Source of the DNA: Oscillospiraceae bacterium
Lineage (GTDB): Bacteria; Bacillota; Clostridia; Oscillospirales; Oscillospiraceae
DNA length: 64,000 nucleotides
Direction of reading: 5' to 3'
Assembly: GCA_022846075.1 (NCBI GenBank)
Contig: AP025582.1
Span: forward strand, 620,001-684,000
Each line of letters opens with the position of its first letter. The first letter of the stretch is position 1. This document shows positions 28,660-36,875 of this stretch, piece by piece. Position numbers and translations under genes: made by a program. A model generated the notes under the pieces. It ran no database searches and was not told the origin of the DNA. It saw only the letters and a program-made list of their open reading frames with translations.

Positions 28660-29583
28660 TCAAAGAGTCAGGCAGAGGTAGCTCCAAACGGGCAGGGTGA
28701 GCATGGAAAAGAGGGTGGTGACCAGTACCAGCTTGCCCGCAAAGCTGGCGCCCTGGCTGTACTTGTCGGCGAAGAGGACCATGGTGGTCCCCGCCGGCAT
28801 GGCCCCCAGCAGGACGGCGGTCCCCCGCAACAGGGGGTCCGCCCCCGCGGCGGAGAAGAGGAGGAACAGCGCCGCGGGGATGAGGATCAGCCGGAGCAGG
28901 GTATATTGGACTGTCAAAAGGTCCAGCCGCATCTCCTTAGAGTAGGCGTGGATGACCGCCCCGATGGTGAGCATGGACAGGGGGGTGGAGCAGGCGGCCA
29001 GGGAGGAGATGACGCTGACGCCCCACTCCGGGGGTCTCCACCGGGTCAGCATGATGACGATGCCCACCGCCGTGGCCAGGATGGAGGGCTGGAGGAGGAC
29101 GGCCTTGAGCTGGCCCCGGAAATCCTTCCGCCCCGTGTGGAAGTAGTTCACCGCCACGCCGAAGGTGTTGATTCTGAGGGCGATGACGAAGATGGAGGCG
29201 TAGACCAGCCCGGGGTCGCCGAAGACGCTCCCCACCAGGGGCAGGCCCAGGAAGGCGGAGTTGGACACCGCCGTGCCGTACCGGAGGACGGCCCGCCGGT
29301 CCGGGGGCTGCCTGCGGTAGAGAAAGCAGTTGACCAGCAGGAGCCCACCCTGGACCAGCACCCCCGCGGCCAGGACGAAGAGCATTTCCGCCCCGTCCAG
29401 AAGCCCGATATTGTGGATGAAGCTGTTGAGCACGTAACAGGGGAAAATGAGGTCGATGACCAGGTCGGTGACACTTTTGCGGCCGCTCTCGCTCAGGATG
29501 CCCCGCCGGGCGGCCAGAAAGCCCAGGGCGATCATCAGCATCATGGTCCCGATCACCAAAAGGAGACTGCCCAGATGGTCCAA
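28660..29583 (-). CDS. AEC-family transporter (auxin-efflux-carrier-like)
   Basis: 307-aa membrane protein with about ten helices. The TTG start at 29583 follows GGGAGGTGCGAGCCG on the minus strand; any further upstream extension lacks hydrophobic or family-like sequence. Recognisable AEC features are the N-terminal GFLAARRGILSESGRKSVTDLVI and the crossover region FLGLPLVGSVFGD. Bacterial homologues move malate, malonate or other organic acids. It starts 40 nt after the UxaA gene, so it is probably the last gene of the sugar-acid operon, exporting or importing a carboxylate intermediate (inference). Confidence 0.8.
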   Translation of the reverse strand: MDHLGSLLLVIGTMMLMIALGFLAARRGILSESGRKSVTDLVIDLIFPCYVLNSFIHNIGLLDGAEMLFVLAAGVLVQGGLLLVNCFLYRRQPPDRRAVLRYGTAVSNSAFLGLPLVGSVFGDPGLVYASIFVIALRINTFGVAVNYFHTGRKDFRGQLKAVLLQPSILATAVGIVIMLTRWRPPEWGVSVISSLAACSTPLSMLTIGAVIHAYSKEMRLDLLTVQYTLLRLILIPAALFLLFSAAGADPLLRGTAVLLGAMPAGTTMVLFADKYSQGASFAGKLVLVTTLFSMLTLPVWSYLCLTL

Positions 29584-29623
29584 CGGCTCGCACCTCCCTC
29601 GCCGGACCCGTGAAGGGGCCGGG

Positions 29624-30793
29624 TCAGATGACGGGGCCCATGGTGTAGATGTCGATGGAGCTGTGGTAGCCCAGGGTCTCGTTCTTGGTCTGCCGGCCGG
29701 AGAGGAGGGCCAGGGCGGCCTGGAAGGCCTCCTCCCCAACCTCCTCGATGCTGGCCTCCCCGGTGATGATGCGCCCGGCGTTCAGGTCCATATCGTGGCG
29801 CATATTCTCGTAGGTGTTGGGGTTGCCGCAGATCTTCAGCACCGGCATGGTGGGGAAGCCCTGGGGGGCACCCCGGCCGGTGGAGAACATCATGAACTGG
29901 GCGCCGGTGGCGGCCATGCCGGTCAAAATCTCCGGCTCCCGCCCCGGGGTGTCCTTGATCCAAAGGCCCTTCCGGTCCCCCACCCGCTCGGGGTATTCCA
30001 TGACGCCCTGGATAGGGCGGGTGCCGCTCTTGACGATGGCCCCCAGGCTCTTTTCCTCAATGGAGGAGAGCCCGCCCTCGATGTTCCCGGGGGTGGGCTG
30101 GCCCCGGCGCATGTCGCAGCCCAGGCTGCGGGCCCGGGCCTCCATCTTGTCCACAATCTCGTAGATCTTCTTCCCCACCTCCGGGGTGACGGCCCGGCGG
30201 GCCAGCAGGTGCTCCCCGCCCAAAAACTCCGTGGTCTCTCCGAAGACTACGGTGGCCCCCAGATCCACCAACTTGTCGGCCACGTAGCCGATGACGCAGT
30301 TGGAGGCCATGCCGGAGGTGGTGTCCGAGCCGCCGCACTTGATGGCCATGACCAGCCGGTCGATGCCCACCGGCTGGCGCTGGAGGCCGGAAATCTCCAT
30401 GACCAGCTCCTGGGCGGCGTCGATGCCGGCCTTGATGGCCGCGCTCACGCCGCCAAGCTCCTGGATGCGGACGACCCGCACGGGCTTGCCGGTGGCCCGC
30501 AGCTCGGCAATCAGACGCTCGGTGTCGGTCCCCTCGCAGCCCAGGCTGATGACCAGGGCGGCCCCCACGTTGGGGCTGCACCCCAGGGAGATGAGGGCCT
30601 CGGTCACCCGGTCCAGGTCGGGGGGGAGCTGGCAGCAGCCCTGGTGGTGGAAGTAGCCCACGCACCCGGCCACCTGCCGGACCACGGCGGAGGCCACGTC
30701 CCCGGCGCAGGTGACGCTGGGGATGACGGCCACGTGGTTGCGGCAGCCCACCTGGCCGTCCGGGCGGACATAGCCCATAAACTCATGCCTCAT
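29624..30793 (-). CDS. UxaA-family dehydratase, large (C-terminal-type) subunit
   Basis: 389-aa protein homologous to the main domain of altronate dehydratase UxaA and galactarate dehydratase GarD. Start ATG at 30793 (RHEFMGYVRPDGQVGCRNH). Conserved Cys and Gly-rich segments include HHQGCCQ, SLGCEGTD, IKCGGSDTTSGMASN and CGNPNTYENM; in the family, cysteines and histidines hold a metal at the active site. It overlaps the SAF-domain gene by 11 nt, giving a split enzyme. Expected reaction: dehydration of a sugar acid to a 2-keto-3-deoxy acid. Confidence 0.82.
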   Translation of the reverse strand: MRHEFMGYVRPDGQVGCRNHVAVIPSVTCAGDVASAVVRQVAGCVGYFHHQGCCQLPPDLDRVTEALISLGCSPNVGAALVISLGCEGTDTERLIAELRATGKPVRVVRIQELGGVSAAIKAGIDAAQELVMEISGLQRQPVGIDRLVMAIKCGGSDTTSGMASNCVIGYVADKLVDLGATVVFGETTEFLGGEHLLARRAVTPEVGKKIYEIVDKMEARARSLGCDMRRGQPTPGNIEGGLSSIEEKSLGAIVKSGTRPIQGVMEYPERVGDRKGLWIKDTPGREPEILTGMAATGAQFMMFSTGRGAPQGFPTMPVLKICGNPNTYENMRHDMDLNAGRIITGEASIEEVGEEAFQAALALLSGRQTKNETLGYHSSIDIYTMGPVI

Positions 30794-31112
30794 GTTCCGT
30801 CTCCTCCCTCCCGGGCAGGTCGCCCCGGCCCCGCATGCTGTCCAGGTTGTGGACGTGGACATACTCGCCCTTTCGGATGGGCCGGGTGGCCACGCCGATC
30901 TCCTCGCCGTATTTGACGATGCGCTCCCCCAGGGGGATGTCCCGGACGGCGATTTTATGTCCGTAAGGGACGTCCCCGATGACCCGGAGGAGCTCCGCCG
31001 AGCCCTTTTTGTCCCGCAGCTCCACCTGGGCCCCGTCCCGGACCCCGTTGGCGAAGATGGTGGCCACGTTGTCCTTCTCGTGGACCTGAAGGGCGATCAT
31101 TTTTTCTTCCAT
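30783..31112 (-). CDS. UxaA-family dehydratase, small (SAF-domain) subunit
   Basis: 109-aa SAF-domain protein equal to the N-terminal domain of altronate dehydratase (NVATIFANGVRDGAQVEL, YGHKIAVRDIPLGERIVKYG, TRPIRKGEYVHVHNL). It is encoded just upstream of, and overlapping, the large subunit. Split UxaA pairs are a normal form of the family, not a broken gene. Start ATG at 31112 behind AGGAGGAGAC. Confidence 0.83.
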   Translation of the reverse strand: MEEKMIALQVHEKDNVATIFANGVRDGAQVELRDKKGSAELLRVIGDVPYGHKIAVRDIPLGERIVKYGEEIGVATRPIRKGEYVHVHNLDSMRGRGDLPGREETEHEA

Positions 31113-31125
31113 TGTGTCTCCTCCT

Positions 31126-32400
31126 TTATGGGACCGCCAGCACGGCCACGCCGTCCGGGATGACCACCACTCTGGCGTCCTGTCCCCTCATGCGGCGAGC
31201 CAGGGCCAGGGCCTCGTCCGGGCTGGCGGCCGGGATCATGTTGGCCTTGCGGACCAGCTGGGGGTCCAGGTGGGTGGTCACCAGGATGATGGGGTGCTTT
31301 TTCAGGATGCGGGCGTAGATCTGGGGGCACCACTGCTCGGGGATGGTCTCCTGGGGCGGGATGCGGGAGAGATAGGCCTCGATCTCCTCGGGCGTGCCCA
31401 TGGTGATGAGCTGTTCAAAATGGGTGCCCCCCATGCCGTCCACGCAGGAGCAGCACATGATGACGACCGCCCCGGGCTTGCAGCAGGCCTCGGCGGTGGC
31501 CACCGCCTTGGGGGACTGGTAGAGGTTTTGGTCCAGGGGGTAGCCGCCGTTGGAGGTGACGACGATGTCCCCCTTCACGGCGGGGCACTGGGACTGGGCC
31601 CGGATGAAGTCCACGCCGGCGGCGTGGGCCTCCTCCACGTCCCCGGCGAAGGCGGCGATGATCTCCTTGCGCTCCCCCAGGGCCACGTTGAGGATGAAGG
31701 CCGTGTTGACCCGCCGGGCCGCCACCACCATGTCCTCGTGGATGGGGTTGTGTTCCAGCACGCCGGTCTTGGCGTAGGGGCTGGAAATGGCGCGGAAGCT
31801 GTGGTTCTCGTTGACCGTCTTCTCGCCGCAGATGCCGGGGAGGATGCTCTTGCGCCCGCCGGAGAAGCCGGCGAAGAAATGGGGCTCAATGAAGCCCTCC
31901 GTAATTAGCAGGTCGCACTCCACCGCCAGGCGGTTGACCAGGAAGCCGGCCCCGGAGGGGAGCTGGCCCATGGACACGAAGTCCTCCGGCCGGAAGGCGT
32001 CGTTGACGGCGATGCGCTCGTGGTCCACGATGGCGTCGCCGAACATGCTCCGCTGCTCGGCCTCGGTGGTGGGCCGGTGGAGGCCGGTGGCGATCAGGAT
32101 GGTGATGTCGGCCCGGGGATTCCCCGCCCGGATCTCCTCCAGCAGGAGGGGGAGGGTGATCTTGCTGGGGACGGCCCGGGTGTGGTCGCTGGTGACCACC
32201 ACCACCCTGTCCTTCCCCCGGGCCAGCTCCCGCAGAGGGGGCGTGCCGATGGGGGCGGCGAGGGCCTGGCGGACCAGCTCCTCCTCCCCCGCCGGGGGCC
32301 GGTAGCTGTGGACGCGGGCGGTGAGGACCGCCTCCAGGGCGGCCTCTTCGATGTGGAGGGGCAGGGTGCCCCGCTCATAGGGGATGGCGATTTCTTTCAA
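31126..32400 (-). CDS. LarA-family nickel-pincer hydroxyacid racemase/epimerase
   Basis: 424-aa enzyme. The TTG start at 32400 (GGAG eight nt upstream) is supported because it puts every key residue at the Lactiplantibacillus LarA number: Asp72 and Arg75 (TSDHTRAVP), His108 (TGLHRPTT), His174 (EPHFFAG), cofactor-anchoring Lys184 (GGRKSILPG), His200 (NENHS), Tyr294, Gln295 and Lys298 (YQSPK); Trp357 lies near LarA Trp358. The full nickel-binding and hydride-transfer set is therefore kept. LarB, LarC and LarE, which make the cofactor, are not in this window. The sugar-acid context suggests an aldonate or related 2-hydroxyacid rather than lactate (inference). Confidence 0.85.
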   Translation of the reverse strand: MKEIAIPYERGTLPLHIEEAALEAVLTARVHSYRPPAGEEELVRQALAAPIGTPPLRELARGKDRVVVVTSDHTRAVPSKITLPLLLEEIRAGNPRADITILIATGLHRPTTEAEQRSMFGDAIVDHERIAVNDAFRPEDFVSMGQLPSGAGFLVNRLAVECDLLITEGFIEPHFFAGFSGGRKSILPGICGEKTVNENHSFRAISSPYAKTGVLEHNPIHEDMVVAARRVNTAFILNVALGERKEIIAAFAGDVEEAHAAGVDFIRAQSQCPAVKGDIVVTSNGGYPLDQNLYQSPKAVATAEACCKPGAVVIMCCSCVDGMGGTHFEQLITMGTPEEIEAYLSRIPPQETIPEQWCPQIYARILKKHPIILVTTHLDPQLVRKANMIPAASPDEALALARRMRGQDARVVVIPDGVAVLAVP

Positions 32401-32503
32401 GGTATCAGCTCCAATCCATGTCCCGGCGCAGAACGCCGCGAACCGGCCCCTTGCGGAAGGAGACCGGTTCGCGGTTGGGATCAGGCGCACGGCGGGAAAA
32501 CGC

Positions 32504-33706
32504 TTACTGCGCGGCGGGGACGTACTGATCCACGGTCTCGTGCATCAGGGCGGTCTCGATGGCGAAGTCGGACAGCTCCTGGCCCAGGCCGGGGCGGTCG
32601 GGGATGAGGTACTTGCCGTTTACCGGCTGCATCTCATACTTGCCCAGCTTGTTGATACACTCCTGGGTGGTGCGGAAGTGGTGCTCGTGGATGCCGAAGT
32701 TGGGGATGGCGGCCTCCAGCTGGATGGAGGCGGCGTTGGTGATGACGGCGCCGGCCACGTGGACCTGGACCCGGGCGTCAAAGACGTGGGCCATGTCGGC
32801 GATCTTCTTCAGCTCGGTGATGCCGCCGCAGTTGCAGGCGTCGGGCTGGATGAGCTGGAGGGAGTTGTCCTTGAAGAAGTTGTAGTAGCCCCAGCGGGCG
32901 TAGATGCGCTCTCCGGCGGCCAGGGGAGTGCGGACACGCTGGTGGAGCTCCTTCATCATATCGGGGTTGAGCATGGTGACGGGCTCCTCATAGGCCATCA
33001 TGTCGTACTTGTCGCACAGCTCACCGATGCGGATGGCGGAGTTCAGGTCGGTCTGGCAGTGGTTCTCCACGATGATATCGATGTAGGGGAACTCCTCCCG
33101 GATGGCGGCCATCCGCTCCTCGATGCGGCGGTAGAGGCTGCGGTCGGGGAAGCCCTCCTTGGCCAGGTGGGGGATCTTGTTGCCGTTTTCGTCATAGGTG
33201 GTGAAGTCGATCTTCACCGCGTCGTAGCCCTCGCTGACGGCGTGGCGGACGATGTCCACGTATTCCTTGGTGGCGCCCCAGGGGCCGATCTTGGTGGTCC
33301 AGCCGAACTGGAGCTGGCTGGCGTAGCAGCGCAGCTCGTCCCGGCACTTGCCGCCCAAAAGCTGGTAGATGGGCACCCCCAGCTTCTTGCCCTTGATGTC
33401 CATGAGGGCGATGTCGATGGCGGACATGCCGGAGAAGACCACCACGCCGCCGCCCTGGCCCCAGAAGGTGCCCTTCAAAATGGTCTCCCAGATGAGCTCG
33501 GTGTTCATGGGGTCCATGCCGATGATGTGGCGGGCCATGTCGATGACCATGCCGTAGGCGGCGGTGTAGCCGGTGCCGTAGGCGATGCCGGCCTCGCCGT
33601 CGCCGTAGATGCCCTCGTCGGTGTGGATGCGGCAGCAGATGGGGTAGCGGGCGCCGCGCTGCTCGCCGGCATCCAGCACGTATACGTCGACCTTGGTGAT
33701 TTTCAT
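32504..33706 (-). CDS. enolase-superfamily (mandelate racemase-like) sugar-acid dehydratase, copy 2
   Basis: 400-aa enzyme of the mandelate-racemase subgroup. Start ATG at 33706 behind GGAGGC. N-terminal capping domain 1-120, barrel thereafter: KIDFTTYDE on strand 2, IIVENHCQTDLN and YEEPVTM carrying acidic metal ligands, AAGERIYARWGY, and the Asp-His dyad in QPDACNCGGITE and VQVHVAGAVI. Such enzymes abstract the alpha proton of a sugar acid and usually dehydrate it. It is a clear paralogue of the next gene (same start MKITKVDV and same C-terminal layout). Confidence 0.82.
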   Translation of the reverse strand: MKITKVDVYVLDAGEQRGARYPICCRIHTDEGIYGDGEAGIAYGTGYTAAYGMVIDMARHIIGMDPMNTELIWETILKGTFWGQGGGVVVFSGMSAIDIALMDIKGKKLGVPIYQLLGGKCRDELRCYASQLQFGWTTKIGPWGATKEYVDIVRHAVSEGYDAVKIDFTTYDENGNKIPHLAKEGFPDRSLYRRIEERMAAIREEFPYIDIIVENHCQTDLNSAIRIGELCDKYDMMAYEEPVTMLNPDMMKELHQRVRTPLAAGERIYARWGYYNFFKDNSLQLIQPDACNCGGITELKKIADMAHVFDARVQVHVAGAVITNAASIQLEAAIPNFGIHEHHFRTTQECINKLGKYEMQPVNGKYLIPDRPGLGQELSDFAIETALMHETVDQYVPAAQ

Positions 33707-33732
33707 AAACAGCCTCCTAATGACCCGTCGGT

Positions 33733-34911
33733 TTATTGGATGGTGATCTTGTCGCAGCTGCGGAAGGCGATCTCGCTCAGCTCCTGGCCCAGGCCGGGCA
33801 GCTCGGGGGGGGCGTACTTGCCGTCCACGGGCTGGTAGTCGTGGACGCACAGCTCCCGGTTGTAGGGGCTGAGGGCGTAGGTGTGGTGCTCGTGGATGAC
33901 GAAGTTGGGGATGGCGCACTCCAGGTGGAGGGCGGCGGCGGTGGAGATGGGGCTGCCGCAGGCGTGGACCTGGACCCCCACGTCGAAGACGTAGGCCATA
34001 TCGCAGATCTTCTTGATCTCGGTGATGCCGCCGCAGGTGCCCACGTCGGGCTGGATGACCTGGATGGCGTTTTGCTTGAAGTACTCGATGTACTGCCAGC
34101 GGGTGTAGATGCGCTCGCCGTTGGCCACGGGCAGGCCCGTCTCGTCATGGACGAACCTGGACAGCTGGGGGGTGGGGGTGGTGGGCTCCTCGAAGTAGAA
34201 GATGCCGTACTTTTTCACCAGGTTGCCCAGCTGGGCGGAGGACTGGGCGTCGGTGAAGGAGTGGTTCTCGATGATGATGTCCACGTCCGGGCCGATGGCC
34301 TCCCGCACCGCCTTCACCCGGGCCTCGTACATCCGCAGGTACTCGGGGCTGAGCAGGCCGATGCGGTCGGTGTCGCCGAAGTTCCCCTCGTCGGGCTTGA
34401 AGGTGAAGAAGTCGATCTTGATGGCGTCGTAGCCCTCGGCCACCGCCTTCTTGGCCTCCCGGGCGTAGTCCTCCGGGGTGCGCTGGGGGATGACGTCGGG
34501 ACCCCAGCCGAACTGGAGCTGGCTGGCGTAGGTGCGCAGCTTCTCCCGGCGCTTGCCGCCCAAGAGCTGGTAGACGGGGGCGTTGTAGAACTTGCCCTTG
34601 ATATCCCACAGGGCGATGTCGATGGCGGAGATGCCGGCGAAGATGACCGGGCCACCGTTCTGGCCCCAGAAGGTGGAGCGGTAGAGCTTGTCCCAAATGA
34701 TCTCGTGGTCCAGGGGGTTCATGCCAATGATGAGCTTGGCGAAGTTCTGGACGATGCCGAAGGCGGCGGATTGGGCCTCGCCGTAGGCCAGGGCGGCCTC
34801 GCCGTCGCCGTAGATACCCTCGTCGGTGTAGATGCGGCAGACGATGGGGCGCCAGTGGCCGTTTTTCAGGTTGGTTTTCAGATGCAGGACGTCTACTTTT
34901 GTGATTTTCAT
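33733..34911 (-). CDS. enolase-superfamily (mandelate racemase-like) sugar-acid dehydratase, copy 1
   Basis: 392-aa paralogue of the gene downstream. Motifs: KIDFFTFKPDEG, IIIENHSFTDAQ, YFEEPTTPTP, ANGERIYTRWQY, QPDVGTCGGITEIKK and VQVHACGSPIS, the last two giving the Asp-His dyad. Differences from its neighbour lie mostly in the capping domain and the strand 2-3 loops, which set substrate choice in this superfamily, so the pair may act on two epimers or on successive substrates. It starts 29 nt after dctM. Confidence 0.82.
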   Translation of the reverse strand: MKITKVDVLHLKTNLKNGHWRPIVCRIYTDEGIYGDGEAALAYGEAQSAAFGIVQNFAKLIIGMNPLDHEIIWDKLYRSTFWGQNGGPVIFAGISAIDIALWDIKGKFYNAPVYQLLGGKRREKLRTYASQLQFGWGPDVIPQRTPEDYAREAKKAVAEGYDAIKIDFFTFKPDEGNFGDTDRIGLLSPEYLRMYEARVKAVREAIGPDVDIIIENHSFTDAQSSAQLGNLVKKYGIFYFEEPTTPTPQLSRFVHDETGLPVANGERIYTRWQYIEYFKQNAIQVIQPDVGTCGGITEIKKICDMAYVFDVGVQVHACGSPISTAAALHLECAIPNFVIHEHHTYALSPYNRELCVHDYQPVDGKYAPPELPGLGQELSEIAFRSCDKITIQ

Positions 34912-34939
34912 ATCAGATGCTCCTTACGTTGCTGGTTTC

Positions 34940-36214
34940 TCAGCCCCGGCCCAGGATGGCCAGGGAGATGGGGGGACAGAAGGCCACCACAAAGAAGGCG
35001 ACGATGAGGCCGATGAGGAAGGGCAGGGCCGCCTTTGTGATTTTGTCGATACTGATGCCCGTCATGGACGAGCCGACAAACAGGTTGAGGGCCACCGGCG
35101 GGGTGACGAAGGCGATGGCCAGGGCCAGGGTCATGATGATGCCGAAGTGGATGGGGTCCACGCCCACCTGCTGCACCACGGCCAGCAGCGTGGGGGCCAG
35201 GATGACGATGGCCGGGGTGGTCTGGACGAACATGCCCACGATGAAGAGGATGATGAAGATCAGGAAGAGAATGACGTAGTAGTTGGTGGAGATGCTGAAG
35301 AGGAAGTCGGAGATGATCTTGGTGATGTTCAGGTAGGCGAACACCTGGCCCGTGGCCTTGGCGGGGGCCATGACGAACATGGTGCCGGCGATGAAGGCGG
35401 TGTTGTCCCGGAAGATCTCCCACAGCTTGGGGAACTTGAGCTCTTTATACACGAACAGGCCGATGATGATGCCGTAGACGGCGGCCACCACGGCGGCCTC
35501 GGTGGCGGTGAAGTAGCCGCCGTAGATGCCGCCCAGGATGATGACGGGCATGACCAGGGCCCACTTGGCGTCCCAGAAGCTCTTACCCATGGCCTTGAGG
35601 TTGAACTTGTTGTCGCCCTTCAGCCCGTGCTTCTTGCAGTAGACATAGTTGATGACCATCAGGATGCCGCCCACCACCAGGGCGGGGCCCAGGCCGGCCA
35701 TGAACAGGTCGCCCACAGACTGGTTGACCGTCACGCCGTAGAGGACCATGGGGTAGCTGGGGGGCACGATGACGCCCAGTCCGCCGGCGCAGCAGGTCAG
35801 GCCGGTGGCGTAGTACTTGTTGTAGCCGTCCTGGACCATCATGGGGATCATGATGGCGCCGATGGCGGCCACGGTGGCGGGGGCGGAGCCGGAGACGGCC
35901 CCGAAGAACATGCAGGCGATGATGGTGACCATGCCCAGGGAGCCGGTGATGCCGCCGATCATGGATTTGGCGGCGTTGACCAGCCGCTTGGACAGGCCGC
36001 CGGTCTCCATGATGGTGCCGGCCACCATGAAGAAGGGCAGGGCCAGCATGGTGAAGTTGGCCACGCCGGAATAGAGGGTCTGGGCCAGGAAGTTGGCCGT
36101 GGTGACGGGGTTCATCCCGATCAGCACCACCAGGGCCAGGAAGATCGCCACCGCGATGGGGACGCCCAGGAACATGAGCCCGAACATCACCAGGAACATG
36201 ATACCAGTTGCCAT
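34940..36214 (-). CDS. dctM: TRAP transporter large permease (DctM)
   Basis: 424-aa membrane protein of about 12 helices, the sodium-coupled channel subunit of a tripartite ATP-independent transporter. Typical DctM stretches are FGLMFLGVPIAVAIFLALV, SGSAPATVAAIGAIMIPMM and LNLFVGSSMTGISIDKITK. It begins at the last bases of the dctQ reading frame (36214) and works with DctQ and DctP to import an organic or sugar acid. Confidence 0.9.
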   Translation of the reverse strand: MATGIMFLVMFGLMFLGVPIAVAIFLALVVLIGMNPVTTANFLAQTLYSGVANFTMLALPFFMVAGTIMETGGLSKRLVNAAKSMIGGITGSLGMVTIIACMFFGAVSGSAPATVAAIGAIMIPMMVQDGYNKYYATGLTCCAGGLGVIVPPSYPMVLYGVTVNQSVGDLFMAGLGPALVVGGILMVINYVYCKKHGLKGDNKFNLKAMGKSFWDAKWALVMPVIILGGIYGGYFTATEAAVVAAVYGIIIGLFVYKELKFPKLWEIFRDNTAFIAGTMFVMAPAKATGQVFAYLNITKIISDFLFSISTNYYVILFLIFIILFIVGMFVQTTPAIVILAPTLLAVVQQVGVDPIHFGIIMTLALAIAFVTPPVALNLFVGSSMTGISIDKITKAALPFLIGLIVAFFVVAFCPPISLAILGRG

Positions 36215-36784
36215 TACTTCTCCACTCCTTTCGCTTTGGCCGCCAGCTTCTCCTGATAGATCCGCTCACAGGCGTTCAGATCCATGGAGGGCTTGGAGGC
36301 GCCCAGGTTCTCCTCGTTTTCCTTCATCATCTTGGCGGTGTCCTGCACCAGCCGGATACAGGTGATGATGAGGGACAGGGGGATCACGGAATAGACAAGG
36401 GCCTGGGGAAGCTGGAGCATGGTGGTCTTGCTGGAGCCCAGCAGGCGGATCACGTCCGCCATAGGTGACGTAGACGTTGAAGCCGGCGAAGATCACGTTG
36501 GAGAAAATCAGCATGGCCCGCTTGACCTTGAAGGGGACCATGTTAAGTACAAAGTCGATGCGCAGGTGCTTGCGGTGGGTGACGGCGGCGGAGACGCCCA
36601 GATAGATCATCCAGACGAACATGATGGTGGCGAACTCCTCCATCCAGGTGAAGGAGTGCTTGAGAACGTACCGGCTGACCACCTGGAGCATCAGCATCAC
36701 GGTCAGGACAAAGAAGCAGATGGTGCCGATGTACAGCTCGATGTTGTCGAGAAAGGTTTTGAGGTCAAATTTGCCATCTTTCAC
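36214..36784 (-). pseudogene. dctQ: TRAP transporter small permease (DctQ) interrupted by a +1 frameshift
   Basis: The frame from 36784 encodes a normal DctQ start (KFDLKTFLDNIELYIGTICFFV, RHKHLRIDF-like segment THRKHLRIDFVLNMVPFKVK, NVIFAGFNVYVTY). It then shifts near 36460-36464, after which the +1 frame continues correctly as ADVIRLLGSSKTTMLQLPQALVYS to the stop at 36214. One extra G in TATGGCGGAC accounts for it. An ATG at the junction (36462) could restart the second part (82 aa). It may be a real inactivating mutation, phase variation or a sequencing error. Intact length would be about 190 aa with four helices. Confidence 0.75.
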
Positions 36785-36812
36785 GGGGAAAAACCTCCTT
36801 AAAAAGTGTGCA

Positions 36813-36842
36813 AAAGGCCCGCCCGCAGGCGGGCGGGCCTTT
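36813..36842. repeat. dctP-dctQ intercistronic hairpin
   Basis: AAAGGCCCGCCCG (36813-36825), loop, CGGGCGGGCCTTT (36830-36842). It lies after the binding-protein gene and before the permeases, the usual place for a partial terminator or mRNA stabiliser that raises DctP over DctQM. Confidence 0.65.
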
Positions 36843-36875
36843 CACTGGGGAGAGAAACGGTGGGAGCCGTTATTT

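Noticed and set aside
30783-31112. Small UxaA gene as a fragment of a broken altronate dehydratase
   Set aside because: Separate SAF and main-domain genes with a short overlap are a normal form of this family, and both have their own start signals.
36455-36470. Programmed ribosomal frameshifting in dctQ
   Set aside because: There is no slippery heptamer and no downstream stimulatory structure that I can see; a simple insertion or sequence error is more economical.
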